A DNA stretch of 5,741 nt, taken from assembly GCA_937916355.1 (NCBI GenBank), contig CALFTM010000021.1:1-5741 (forward strand), in the 5' to 3' direction. A program made the translations under genes and the position numbers. The notes under the pieces are model-generated. The model did no database searches, was not told the origin of the DNA, and saw only the letters and a list, made by a program, of their open reading frames with translations. This stretch comes from an uncultured Bacteroidales bacterium (GTDB lineage: Bacteria > Bacteroidota > Bacteroidia > Bacteroidales > Paludibacteraceae). Shown here in pieces: positions 1 through 5,221 of the stretch; the stretch's first letter is position 1; every line of letters begins with the position of its first letter.

Positions 1-35
1 GGTACTGCGACCGTGGGAGAGTAGGTCGCCGCCCG
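1..35 (+). rRNA. rrf: 5S ribosomal RNA, 3' end only
   Basis: The first ~35 bases carry the conserved 3' part of bacterial 5S rRNA: the GGTACTGCGACC segment, then GTGGGAGAGTAGGTCGCCGCC, which forms helix IV/V and the terminal-stem strand. The 5' part lies outside the window. The exact mature end (33-36) is an estimate. A strong terminator follows within 10 bases, as expected at the end of an rRNA operon. Confidence 0.93.
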
Positions 36-44
36 TCTTTTCAG

Positions 45-76
45 AGGGGGATGTCTGGTTGGATGTCCCCCTTTTT
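45..76 (+). terminator. Intrinsic terminator of the rRNA operon
   Basis: AGGGGGA (45-51) pairs with TCCCCCT (66-72). The stem extends inward through TGTCT/GGATG with some G-T pairs, leaving a GGTT loop (57-60), and is followed by a T run at 72-76. It lies directly downstream of the 5S rRNA end, so it most likely ends the rRNA transcript. Confidence 0.9.
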
Positions 77-132
77 GTTTTGTGCCGCTTTGTACTGTAT
101 TGAAAACTTTTTTGTGAATTTTCTGAAATTAA

Positions 133-164
133 GTTGCTTTTTTTGATAAACATTTTTATATTCG
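133..164 (+). promoter_or_regulatory. Candidate promoter for the MORN-repeat gene
   Basis: TATATTCG at 157-164 matches the Bacteroidota -7 consensus TAnnTTTG with one mismatch. GTTG at 133-136 sits 20 bases upstream, where the -33 TTG element is expected. Transcription would start near 171. The leader then contains a 5-bp hairpin, AGACC (180-184) with GGTCT (194-198), of unknown relevance. The rest of 77-228 shows nothing else I can support. Confidence 0.45.
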
Positions 165-228
165 TTGGTAAGTTGTTCGAGACCGTTTTGTCGGGTCTGA
201 TTTGTTTGAAAATTAAAGTAAAAAATAT

Positions 229-1113
229 ATGAAAGCTAAATTATTACTATTCTCCATAGTTCTGATTTTTGCAGGTGCTGACGCTTTCGCGCAGTGCAAG
301 GGCAATTGCCGTAACGGCAAAGGTGTTTATACGTTTAAAGACGGCGAAGTGTACAACGGTACGTTCAAGGATGGCCAGTTTGACGGCAAAGGCACTTATA
401 CCTATAAATCTGGTGCTAAGTATGTCGGCGAGTTTGTAGCAGGGAAACGTCATGGACAGGGTACTTTCACATATCCTACTGGCGACATCTACACAGGCGA
501 CTTCGTGAACGGAGTGCCGGAAGGAAAGGGTGTTTACACATTTGCTACAGGAGACCGTTATGAAGGAGAGTTCAAGAACGGCAAGCGCAATGGACAGGGC
601 GTTTACATCTTTGCTTCGGGAACAAGACAGACAGGTATATTTGAGGATAATGAACTTATAGAAGAGATTAGCATCGAAAGAAAGAAGACAGATGAAGAAT
701 GGAAAGACAATGTAGACATAGACATCTTTGCCTATCCAGAAGCTTTTATTGTGTTTTCTGCAGATAACGATTCCTTTACAGGAGGTGAAGTTAAGAAAGC
801 GAAACTTCTTTCAGCCAAAAGTGTTTTATCACGTGACAGATGTGAAACGAAAGAAAGGAAGACGGGTAGGACAATACAAATAGGATACGACAACGCAAGA
901 TATACCACTCTAAGTTTTGACTTGTTTTATTTTGATCCACAAACAGGCTCTGCCATTACTCTACACTCTGATTCTGAAAAAATAACAGAAGAAATGAAGT
1001 GGCAAATAAAACAAATGAATACAAATGACATTTTCAAGATTATTAGAATTTTTGTTTTGGGTGTTGATGGGTTCAAGCGTCAATTACCACAAATAGAAGT
1101 GGTTGTCAAGTAA
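229..1113 (+). CDS. Exported MORN-repeat protein with a GldM-C-like C-terminal domain
   Basis: This 294-residue protein begins with a signal peptide (residues 1-21: MKAK, hydrophobic core, ADAFA then Q-C), best read as signal peptidase I type because there is no good lipobox. Five MORN repeats of exactly 23 residues start at residues 30, 53, 76, 99 and 122, each following GxGxYxFxxGxxYxGxFxxG; the fifth is eroded after its GTRQTG. A charged linker (145-160) leads to a domain at ~162-294. Its GGEVKKAKLLSA segment, a LSFDLFYF strand, and the end (FKIIRIFVLGVDGFKRQLPQIEV) resemble the last domain of GldM/PorM, where a 'GPDG.xR.LP.I' ending is typical. MORN repeats are known in membrane-associated or scaffold proteins; the GldM resemblance is my inference from memory. 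The likely site is the periplasm or outer envelope. No partner gene is adjacent, and the precise function is unknown. Confidence 0.88.
   Translation: MKAKLLLFSIVLIFAGADAFAQCKGNCRNGKGVYTFKDGEVYNGTFKDGQFDGKGTYTYKSGAKYVGEFVAGKRHGQGTFTYPTGDIYTGDFVNGVPEGKGVYTFATGDRYEGEFKNGKRNGQGVYIFASGTRQTGIFEDNELIEEISIERKKTDEEWKDNVDIDIFAYPEAFIVFSADNDSFTGGEVKKAKLLSAKSVLSRDRCETKERKTGRTIQIGYDNARYTTLSFDLFYFDPQTGSAITLHSDSEKITEEMKWQIKQMNTNDIFKIIRIFVLGVDGFKRQLPQIEVVVK
316..660 (+). repeat. Five tandem MORN repeats, 69-bp period
   Basis: The repeat units begin at 316, 385, 454, 523 and 592, each 69 bases (23 codons), with no insertions between them. The DNA copies are diverged, while the glycine, tyrosine and phenylalanine positions are kept at protein level. 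This indicates an old, selected protein repeat and not a recent DNA duplication. Confidence 0.85.
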
Positions 1114-1249
1114 TATAGAGACCTAATATTTGTGAATTATTACGTGTTAGCAAATCAATTTGGATAATCATCAAAAAAGGTCACTCAAAGTGTACTTCTA
1201 ACTTGAATGTGCTAAAGAGCGATAATTTCGGATCACCGTAAAATTCAAG
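1114..1249 (+). other. Stop-rich spacer, possibly decayed 5' part of the ART gene
   Basis: No clear terminator or intact gene is seen between the MORN gene and the ADP-ribosyltransferase fragment. The frame of the downstream ORF has stops at 1199 and 1223. Another frame is open from 1119 to 1238 and reads ...NLNVLKSDNF before its stop at 1239. Joined to the downstream FRITVKFKMPQNTVV by one frameshift near 1225-1230, it would give a plausible lead-in to an ART domain. This is tentative. TAATTTCG (1223-1230) is a weak -7-like match with no good -33 partner. Confidence 0.3.
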
Positions 1250-1636
1250 ATGCCACAAAACACAGTTGTTCGTAGAGGTGTAAACAATTACGCAATTCCA
1301 GAACTGGGATATGATTTGAGTTCGCCTAAGGTTGGTGATGTGTTCACAGAAAAAGGTTTCTTATCAACGGCTGTTCATAGGAACAAAGGTTTTCATCAAG
1401 ATTACAATCTTGTTGTCTGTGTACCGAAAGGAGCAAAAGGCTTCTATGCAGAGCCATTATCACACTACACTGACTATTGTAGGTTTGACTATAAAACAAA
1501 CACGCTTTGGGATGGTAAGAGTGTAGAAGTAATCGGTAGAGAAGCCGAATGGATAGGACAACGTGGTAGCCAGTTTAAGGTGCTGAAAAAGTCTGGAAAG
1601 ACTATCTACTTGCAGATGATAGGTCAGTTGCAGTAA
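1250..1636 (+). pseudogene. ADP-ribosyltransferase domain fragment, N-terminally truncated
   Basis: The 128 residues match the catalytic half of the ADPRT exoenzyme/VIP2-like family (R-S-E class). Visible motifs are VVRRGV (catalytic Arg probably R9), the GFLSTA strand (S39-T40, the STS position), a VCVPKGAKGFYAE strand (55-68), and an ExE loop E98-A99-E100 followed by QRGSQFKVL. ExE is the pattern of arginine-modifying enzymes, which transfer ADP-ribose from NAD+. The helical part that normally precedes the first Arg (some 50-80 residues) is missing: the ORF starts only eight residues before R9, and the same frame is stopped at 1223. No signal peptide or toxin-delivery domain is attached. 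The C-terminus looks complete and is followed by a terminator. It is probably a remnant of a toxin or a phage-borne ART; a short expressed protein cannot be excluded. It could also be called a CDS for a partial ART. Confidence 0.72.
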
Positions 1637-1639
1637 ACC

Positions 1640-1670
1640 AAAAGGGAGTGCCGAAACACTCCCTTTTTTT
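1640..1670. terminator. Shared terminator between convergent genes
   Basis: AAAGGGAGTG (1641-1650) pairs perfectly with CACTCCCTTT (1657-1666) around a CCGAAA loop. Seven T follow on the + strand (1664-1670). On the - strand the tail is the shorter TTTT after the stem. It lies four bases after the ART stop and touches the stop codon of the minus-strand gene, so it can serve both. Confidence 0.88.
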
Positions 1671-1977
1671 AGTAATACTCTTTGTAGAACTTTTTGAATG
1701 GCTCTACCGCTTCTGTCATTGATTGGCAGGTCCTCGCATATCGATTAAATAGCAACGCTTTTAATGATAGCGGGGTATCATCGAATTGCTCAAAAAGCAT
1801 CAGCCCAAGACGGATATACTCTTCTATGGCTATGGATAATGAATTACCATTGTTGAGCATTTCATTGATCCACGCACGTTCATAGAACCAAAGCATTGAT
1901 TTGTTCTGCTCTCTGAAAGGGCTATCATCCTCGCCTTTGTAGTACCGACAGAACTTTAAAAGGTCTTTCTTATCCAT
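1669..1977 (-). CDS. Small hypothetical protein, possible orphan immunity protein
   Basis: The 102-residue soluble, probably all-helical protein starts at MDKKDLLKFC. I chose this ATG because a -7 box (TATATTTG) lies 28 bases upstream; an in-frame ATG at 2088 would add 37 residues that overlap the tail of another reading frame and the promoter. Visible features are YYKGE (12-16), an aromatic helix LWFYERAW (29-36), DDTPLSLKALLFNRY (66-80) and an aromatic/lysine-rich end FKKFYKEYY (94-102). There is no signal peptide, membrane segment or catalytic motif. The size, composition and isolated position beside a toxin-like fragment and a gene remnant resemble immunity proteins of polymorphic toxins. 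That role is inference; I do not recognise a named family. It converges on the ART fragment, whereas cognate pairs are usually co-directional, so it need not be the ART's antidote. Confidence 0.75.
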   Translation of the reverse strand: MDKKDLLKFCRYYKGEDDSPFREQNKSMLWFYERAWINEMLNNGNSLSIAIEEYIRLGLMLFEQFDDTPLSLKALLFNRYARTCQSMTEAVEPFKKFYKEYY

Positions 1978-2005
1978 TTTGTCTATCGTTAAGTTAAACC
2001 ATTTG

Positions 2006-2013
2006 CAAATATA
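2006..2013 (-). promoter_or_regulatory. Candidate -7 box for the minus-strand gene
   Basis: Read on the - strand, 2013-2006 is TATATTTG, an exact match to TAnnTTTG. Initiation about seven bases on would give a leader of about 20 bases before the ATG at 1977. No TTG is present at the -33 distance, so support is partial. The box lies between the remnant tail (2051-2140) and the gene. Confidence 0.45.
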
Positions 2014-2050
2014 GGGTAAAAATAGAATTACTCTATATTTTTTGCCCATT

Positions 2051-2140
2051 TCAATACCCCAGCACCTTCTTCCCTTCCGAAACCACAAGATTGAAACGTT
2101 CCAAAAGTTTCTCGTCCTTAAACTCGATTGAAGAAGTCTC
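2051..2140 (-). pseudogene. C-terminal remnant (29 codons) of a lost minus-strand gene
   Basis: On the - strand, 2140-2051 is an open frame of 29 codons ending in TGA. It reads ETSSIEFKDEKL...RFNLVVSEGKKVLGY with amphipathic, protein-like composition and no Met. It is stopped immediately upstream (TAA at 2143-2141), where the sequence turns abruptly into A/T-rich promoter DNA of the next gene. Ordinary intergenic DNA here is A/T-rich, while this stretch has balanced codons. It therefore looks like the 3' tail of a gene whose body was deleted, once co-directional with and upstream of the 1669-1977 gene. That arrangement would suit a toxin followed by its immunity gene. The family is not recognised; the fragment is short, so the call is tentative. 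Confidence 0.45.
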
Positions 2141-2155
2141 TTAGGAAATTTTTTG

Positions 2156-2163
2156 TATTTTTG
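2156..2163 (+). promoter_or_regulatory. Candidate -7 box for the membrane-protein gene
   Basis: TATTTTTG matches TAnnTTTG exactly. Initiation near 2170 would leave a leader of about 20 bases before the ATG at 2190. I see no TTG at the usual 19-21 base spacing; the nearest (2128-2130) is 25 bases away. Confidence 0.42.
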
Positions 2164-2189
2164 CTAATAAAATTTTTCAAAAAGCAAGA

Positions 2190-4205
2190 ATGGAGTTGAT
2201 AACGAAAATAAAAAGCAGTTTACTTTTTTTGTTGTTTTTGTCATGTTTTAATGTAACCATGGCTCAAGAAACTACGGCATTTGTTGTCGATGGCTTTGCA
2301 GTGAGCGGATCGAAGGAGATAGCTATAGAGTACTATTTCCCGAAGGTGCTGTATGATTGCTACTATGAAAAATTTTTTAATTGTGTAGAACTTAATATAC
2401 GTGAGATTAAACTTTTAGAGAAAGATTCTTTAGATTCTAAAATAGGGTACATATATTCAAAGAAAAGTGGCGATGGATTTTGTAAAGTGAACGATAGCCT
2501 CTTATTGAATATCCCTGTCGGTCACGACAGAATGACTGTTTCTTATTATGTTGATTATGTGCTGGTGAAGGATTCTATAGATGTGGCTCGATTGATAAGT
2601 TTAACTAATGATGAGGTCAAGTCTTTTCATTATGACAAAATTATAAATTCAATATTTATCAGCACGGATAAATCCCATGTGGCTGCTGTGAAACCGTTTG
2701 TCAAGCAATCGTTGTATGAGAAAAGGATAGAGGAAATATTCCCTCTTATCTTTTTTGGTTCGTTTGCGTTGATCTTTTCTCTGTTTATCTATTTTGTGAG
2801 GAAAATCAGTCATGAGTATAAATTGTATCGTTTGTTTTCCAAGGGTAATAGACAGAGAGCTTTGTTGGCAAATGATCCGAGACGTTTTCATATCAGTTTG
2901 GTTTACTTGATGGCTTATTTGACACGTTCTAACAGTGTTCTCTTTAGTTATCCTGTGCAGAAAGAAAAACTGAAGATGGTCGTGCGCTATATTAGAGAGG
3001 CGATTCCGAACGGCATTCAGGATGACGCAATATGGGTACTTAAATTACTCACGGATAAAAAAGAGGGGAAGGGTTTTCATAAATCAGTGATAAATGTGAA
3101 GGCTTTTAACGAGGGGAGAGAGTGCATTATAGATAATTCCGATTATGACCATCTTCCTCACGTCAGGCAGATTCATGGCAGAGGCTTAGCGGAGGAGTTG
3201 GCTCTATATGTGTCGGACGAAGATCGTATGTACATTATGTATATGTTCTTCCGTCTTGCAATGGCAGACAATGATATAAAAAGAGTCGGTACTAACTCAG
3301 AAAAACGAATGTTGCATCGTTTGTGTGTGGAAGGCATGAAGATCGATGAAAGGGATTTTGATGAGATACTGAATGATTTTAGTAACAATAATGCTCAAAG
3401 TTGGTATGAACGGCATTTCGGGGATAAGGAGGGTAAATACCCTGCCCATGATCAATTTGCGGATGTGTTCAGAGAAAATCCTAATCGTGCTACCCTTGTT
3501 AACAAAACAATACCCAATGATACATCTGATTTGGGCTTTTTAAAGTTTTTTTTCCTTTTGATGCCCTTACTGTTTGTGGGCTTTTGGTGTTTATGCCGAT
3601 TAATTTCTAATTACCAATGGATGACAGGCTATGAAGGTATTATGCCTCACTTTACATCTTGGCCTGCGCTTGGGGTAATGATTTTTTCCTCCTTCTTCAT
3701 GTGGTTTTCTATAAAGGAATTGGATTCTTCGCGATACCCGATATTGAGGACGAAAATAGAAGATCGCATACAATTAAAAAATGTGATTTCTTCATCGATT
3801 TTTTCTGCTTCTCTAATTGGAATTCTTATTTTGTGGACATCTTACATATTATTACATATCGGAAACGAAACTTTTTCCAATCCAAACCTTGTTGACACAG
3901 TTAGGCTTGTCGATTATCAGGCTTATAATAATGATGATTATAACCGATATTGCATTGAATTTGAAAAAACTCCATTTTCAGGTAAGTCGTATAAGGATTC
4001 TGTGAAAAGGGACGTTTCTCCACTGAACCGTTTCTGTTTGGAGGTATTGCCCATCTTATCAGGTGTTGATTTAGAAGAGGCGGAAATTGACCAGAAGACT
4101 TCTTGTGAAGTATTAAATCCCTCTTCTATTCCCGAATATGTTGATTTCAAAGTGGGATACTACGATCTTGTCTATTTGGACGCTAATAGTTTTGAGGATT
4201 ATTAA
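2190..4205 (+). CDS. Inner-membrane protein with TerB/DjlA-like cytoplasmic region
   Basis: The 671 residues begin with a signal peptide (1-25, ending TMA then Q). Residues 26-182 form a probable beta-rich periplasmic domain with several cysteines. Membrane segments lie near 183-203, 449-471, 488-507 and 533-556. The lysine/arginine-rich 508-532 loop fits the cytoplasm, so the C-terminal domain (557-671) should be periplasmic. The cytoplasmic region (~205-448) has two helical halves. The second, RMYIMYMFFRLAMADNDIKR with later E371 (~346-395), resembles the TerB/DjlA 'LxxAxADGxxxxxE' helix pair. The first (~235-270, LVYLMAYLTRSN...) looks like the same unit with its acidic residues lost. TerB-like domains are known in membrane-linked stress and defence proteins; any such role here is inference. 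I do not recognise the whole family. It has its own -7 box, and no neighbour clearly shares its transcript. Confidence 0.85.
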   Translation: MELITKIKSSLLFLLFLSCFNVTMAQETTAFVVDGFAVSGSKEIAIEYYFPKVLYDCYYEKFFNCVELNIREIKLLEKDSLDSKIGYIYSKKSGDGFCKVNDSLLLNIPVGHDRMTVSYYVDYVLVKDSIDVARLISLTNDEVKSFHYDKIINSIFISTDKSHVAAVKPFVKQSLYEKRIEEIFPLIFFGSFALIFSLFIYFVRKISHEYKLYRLFSKGNRQRALLANDPRRFHISLVYLMAYLTRSNSVLFSYPVQKEKLKMVVRYIREAIPNGIQDDAIWVLKLLTDKKEGKGFHKSVINVKAFNEGRECIIDNSDYDHLPHVRQIHGRGLAEELALYVSDEDRMYIMYMFFRLAMADNDIKRVGTNSEKRMLHRLCVEGMKIDERDFDEILNDFSNNNAQSWYERHFGDKEGKYPAHDQFADVFRENPNRATLVNKTIPNDTSDLGFLKFFFLLMPLLFVGFWCLCRLISNYQWMTGYEGIMPHFTSWPALGVMIFSSFFMWFSIKELDSSRYPILRTKIEDRIQLKNVISSSIFSASLIGILILWTSYILLHIGNETFSNPNLVDTVRLVDYQAYNNDDYNRYCIEFEKTPFSGKSYKDSVKRDVSPLNRFCLEVLPILSGVDLEEAEIDQKTSCEVLNPSSIPEYVDFKVGYYDLVYLDANSFEDY

Positions 4206-4259
4206 ATTTATGCCCCCTGTAATGTAAAATCGTATTTTATGGAAGTTGCCTTATGATTA

Positions 4260-4290
4260 TCCGCTAAAACTTTCTGAAACTTTTAGCGGA
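4260..4290. promoter_or_regulatory. 10-bp inverted repeat upstream of mnmD
   Basis: TCCGCTAAAA (4260-4269) is perfectly repeated in inverse as TTTTAGCGGA (4281-4290), with an 11-base loop. It lies 54 bases after the membrane-protein stop. It could be that gene's terminator, although the T run comes only at 4302-4307 and not directly after the stem. Its right arm also occupies the -33 zone of the mnmD promoter, so it could instead be an operator. Confidence 0.5.
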
Positions 4291-4306
4291 CAGCAATAGA
4301 ATTTTT

Positions 4307-4314
4307 TAACTTTG
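4307..4314 (+). promoter_or_regulatory. Candidate -7 box for mnmD
   Basis: TAACTTTG is an exact match to TAnnTTTG. The -33 position falls on TTAG (4283-4286), within the right arm of the inverted repeat, and is a poor TTG match. The leader would be about 67 bases and holds two small A/T-rich palindromes: TACAGAA/TTCTGTA (4336-4354) and TTACAATTTGTAA (4357-4369). Their role is unknown. Confidence 0.45.
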
Positions 4315-4387
4315 CAGAAATCTGAATGGGATCTATACAGAATAATTTTCTGTAACTTACAATTTGTAATATTTATTATTTGAAGGA

Positions 4388-5056
4388 ATGAGAGTCGCAT
4401 TGAATTTAGAAATTCAGACGACGGCAGATGGTTCGTCCACGATCTATTTGCCTGATATGGATGAGCATTACCATTCTGTCAATGGCGCTATTGTTGAGAG
4501 TCGCCATATTTATATTCGGAATGGACTTTACGCTTGTCCCAAAAAAGAGATTTCCGTTTTGGAGGTTGGTTTTGGTACGGGTTTAAATGCCATACAGACG
4601 TTAATGGCTTGTGAAGAGAAGGACATGGACGTTCGATACACCTCTTATGAAAAATATCCTTTGCCGGAGGAGGTTACAGAAAAACTTAGATTTGATTTAG
4701 ATGAAGGGCATTTAGCGATGTTCCGACAAATCCATCAGGTCGGATGGAATGAGCGTCATGAGATTACCCCTCAGTTTTCACTTCGTAAAGTGGAGGCGGA
4801 TTTGACTGTCGATGAAATATCAGGGGAATATGATGTGGTTTATTTTGATGCTTTTGCCCCTGATAAGCAACCTGATCTTTGGAATCAGACTTTATTCAAA
4901 TCTATTTATGACCACTTAAATGTAGGGGGCGTTTTTGTGACATATTGCGCCAAAGGTGTTGTGCGTAGAATGTTACAAAACATCGGTTTTACCACCTACC
5001 GTCTTCCCGGACCTCCCGGAAAGCGGGAGATTTTACAAGCTCAAAAGATTTTATGA
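4388..5056 (+). CDS. mnmD: tRNA (5-methylaminomethyl-2-thiouridine)(34) methyltransferase MnmD
   Basis: The protein has 222 residues, the usual length for the single-domain MnmD of Bacteroidota (DUF752/PF05430 family). It is equivalent to the methylase half of E. coli MnmC. It uses S-adenosylmethionine to methylate the aminomethyl group at wobble uridine 34 of certain tRNAs, in the cytoplasm. Visible motifs are an N-terminal substrate segment DEHYHSVNGAIVESRHIYI (25-43), SAM motif I VLEVGFGTGLN (57-67), DVVYFDAFAPDKQPDLW (149-165) containing the DAFAP signature, TYCAKGVVRRML (185-196), and the closing PGPPGKREILQA (207-218). The start is supported by the family's short N-terminus. GAAGGA just before the ATG is too close to act as a normal ribosome site. 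No MnmC-type oxidase domain is fused or adjacent, which is normal in this phylum. Confidence 0.95.
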   Translation: MRVALNLEIQTTADGSSTIYLPDMDEHYHSVNGAIVESRHIYIRNGLYACPKKEISVLEVGFGTGLNAIQTLMACEEKDMDVRYTSYEKYPLPEEVTEKLRFDLDEGHLAMFRQIHQVGWNERHEITPQFSLRKVEADLTVDEISGEYDVVYFDAFAPDKQPDLWNQTLFKSIYDHLNVGGVFVTYCAKGVVRRMLQNIGFTTYRLPGPPGKREILQAQKIL

Positions 5057-5058
5057 GG

Positions 5059-5077
5059 TACATTGATTTGGAATGTA
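5059..5077 (+). other. Weak hairpin after mnmD
   Basis: TACATT (5059-5064) pairs with AATGTA (5072-5077) over a 7-base loop, starting two bases after the mnmD stop. It is A/T-rich and lacks a following T run, so it is a poor terminator candidate. No better one is seen before the hsdM promoter. Confidence 0.25.
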
Positions 5078-5129
5078 TATTGACGTTTGAAGGATGTGTT
5101 TAAAAGCAAACTAATGTTGTGAAAACTTC

Positions 5130-5160
5130 TTTGTTTTCATTGGTTCTTATTATATATTTG
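5130..5160 (+). promoter_or_regulatory. Promoter for hsdM
   Basis: TTTG at 5130-5133 and TATATTTG at 5153-5160, 19 bases apart, form the best full Bacteroidota promoter in the window (-33 TTTG, -7 TAnnTTTG). Initiation near 5167 gives a leader of about 55 bases to the ATG at 5222. An inverted repeat TGAAAAC/GTTTTCA (5120-5126 and 5133-5139) overlaps the -33 box. Confidence 0.62.
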
Positions 5161-5221
5161 CTTATTGTATTTTGAGGAATTGTAAATTTTTTTCTTGTCT
5201 GATAGAATTAGTATAATAAAG

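Noticed and set aside
247..453. Minus-strand ORF of 68 codons opposite the MORN repeats
   Set aside because: Antisense shadow of the repeat region, with no protein-like features of its own and no promoter.
1332..1526. + strand ORF in another frame within the ART fragment
   Set aside because: Shadow of the ART frame, whose motifs are clearly recognisable.
1636..1680. Terminator palindrome considered as an insertion-sequence end or attachment site
   Set aside because: The T run and position between two stop codons explain it as a terminator; no matching copy or target duplication is seen nearby.
1694..1885. + strand ORF opposite the small minus-strand gene
   Set aside because: Antisense shadow; the minus-strand frame has the promoter box, terminator and coherent composition.
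1978..2088. 37-residue N-terminal extension of the minus-strand gene from an ATG at 2088
   Set aside because: It overlaps the coding-like tail at 2051-2140 in a different frame and reads through the -7 box at 2006-2013. The ATG at 1977 gives a better leader and a natural start.
2235..2250. Possible lipobox (FLSC, Cys19) in the membrane protein's signal peptide
   Set aside because: The positions before the Cys fit the lipobox poorly, and a normal signal peptidase I site (TMA then Q) follows.
2649..4150. Several ORFs of 62-80 codons on both strands within the membrane-protein gene
   Set aside because: All lie inside a long, coherent reading frame with signal peptide and membrane segments; none has independent support.
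4330..4387. Leader palindromes of mnmD considered as a riboswitch
   Set aside because: They are only two short A/T-rich palindromes, without conserved riboswitch core sequences or a coupled terminator.
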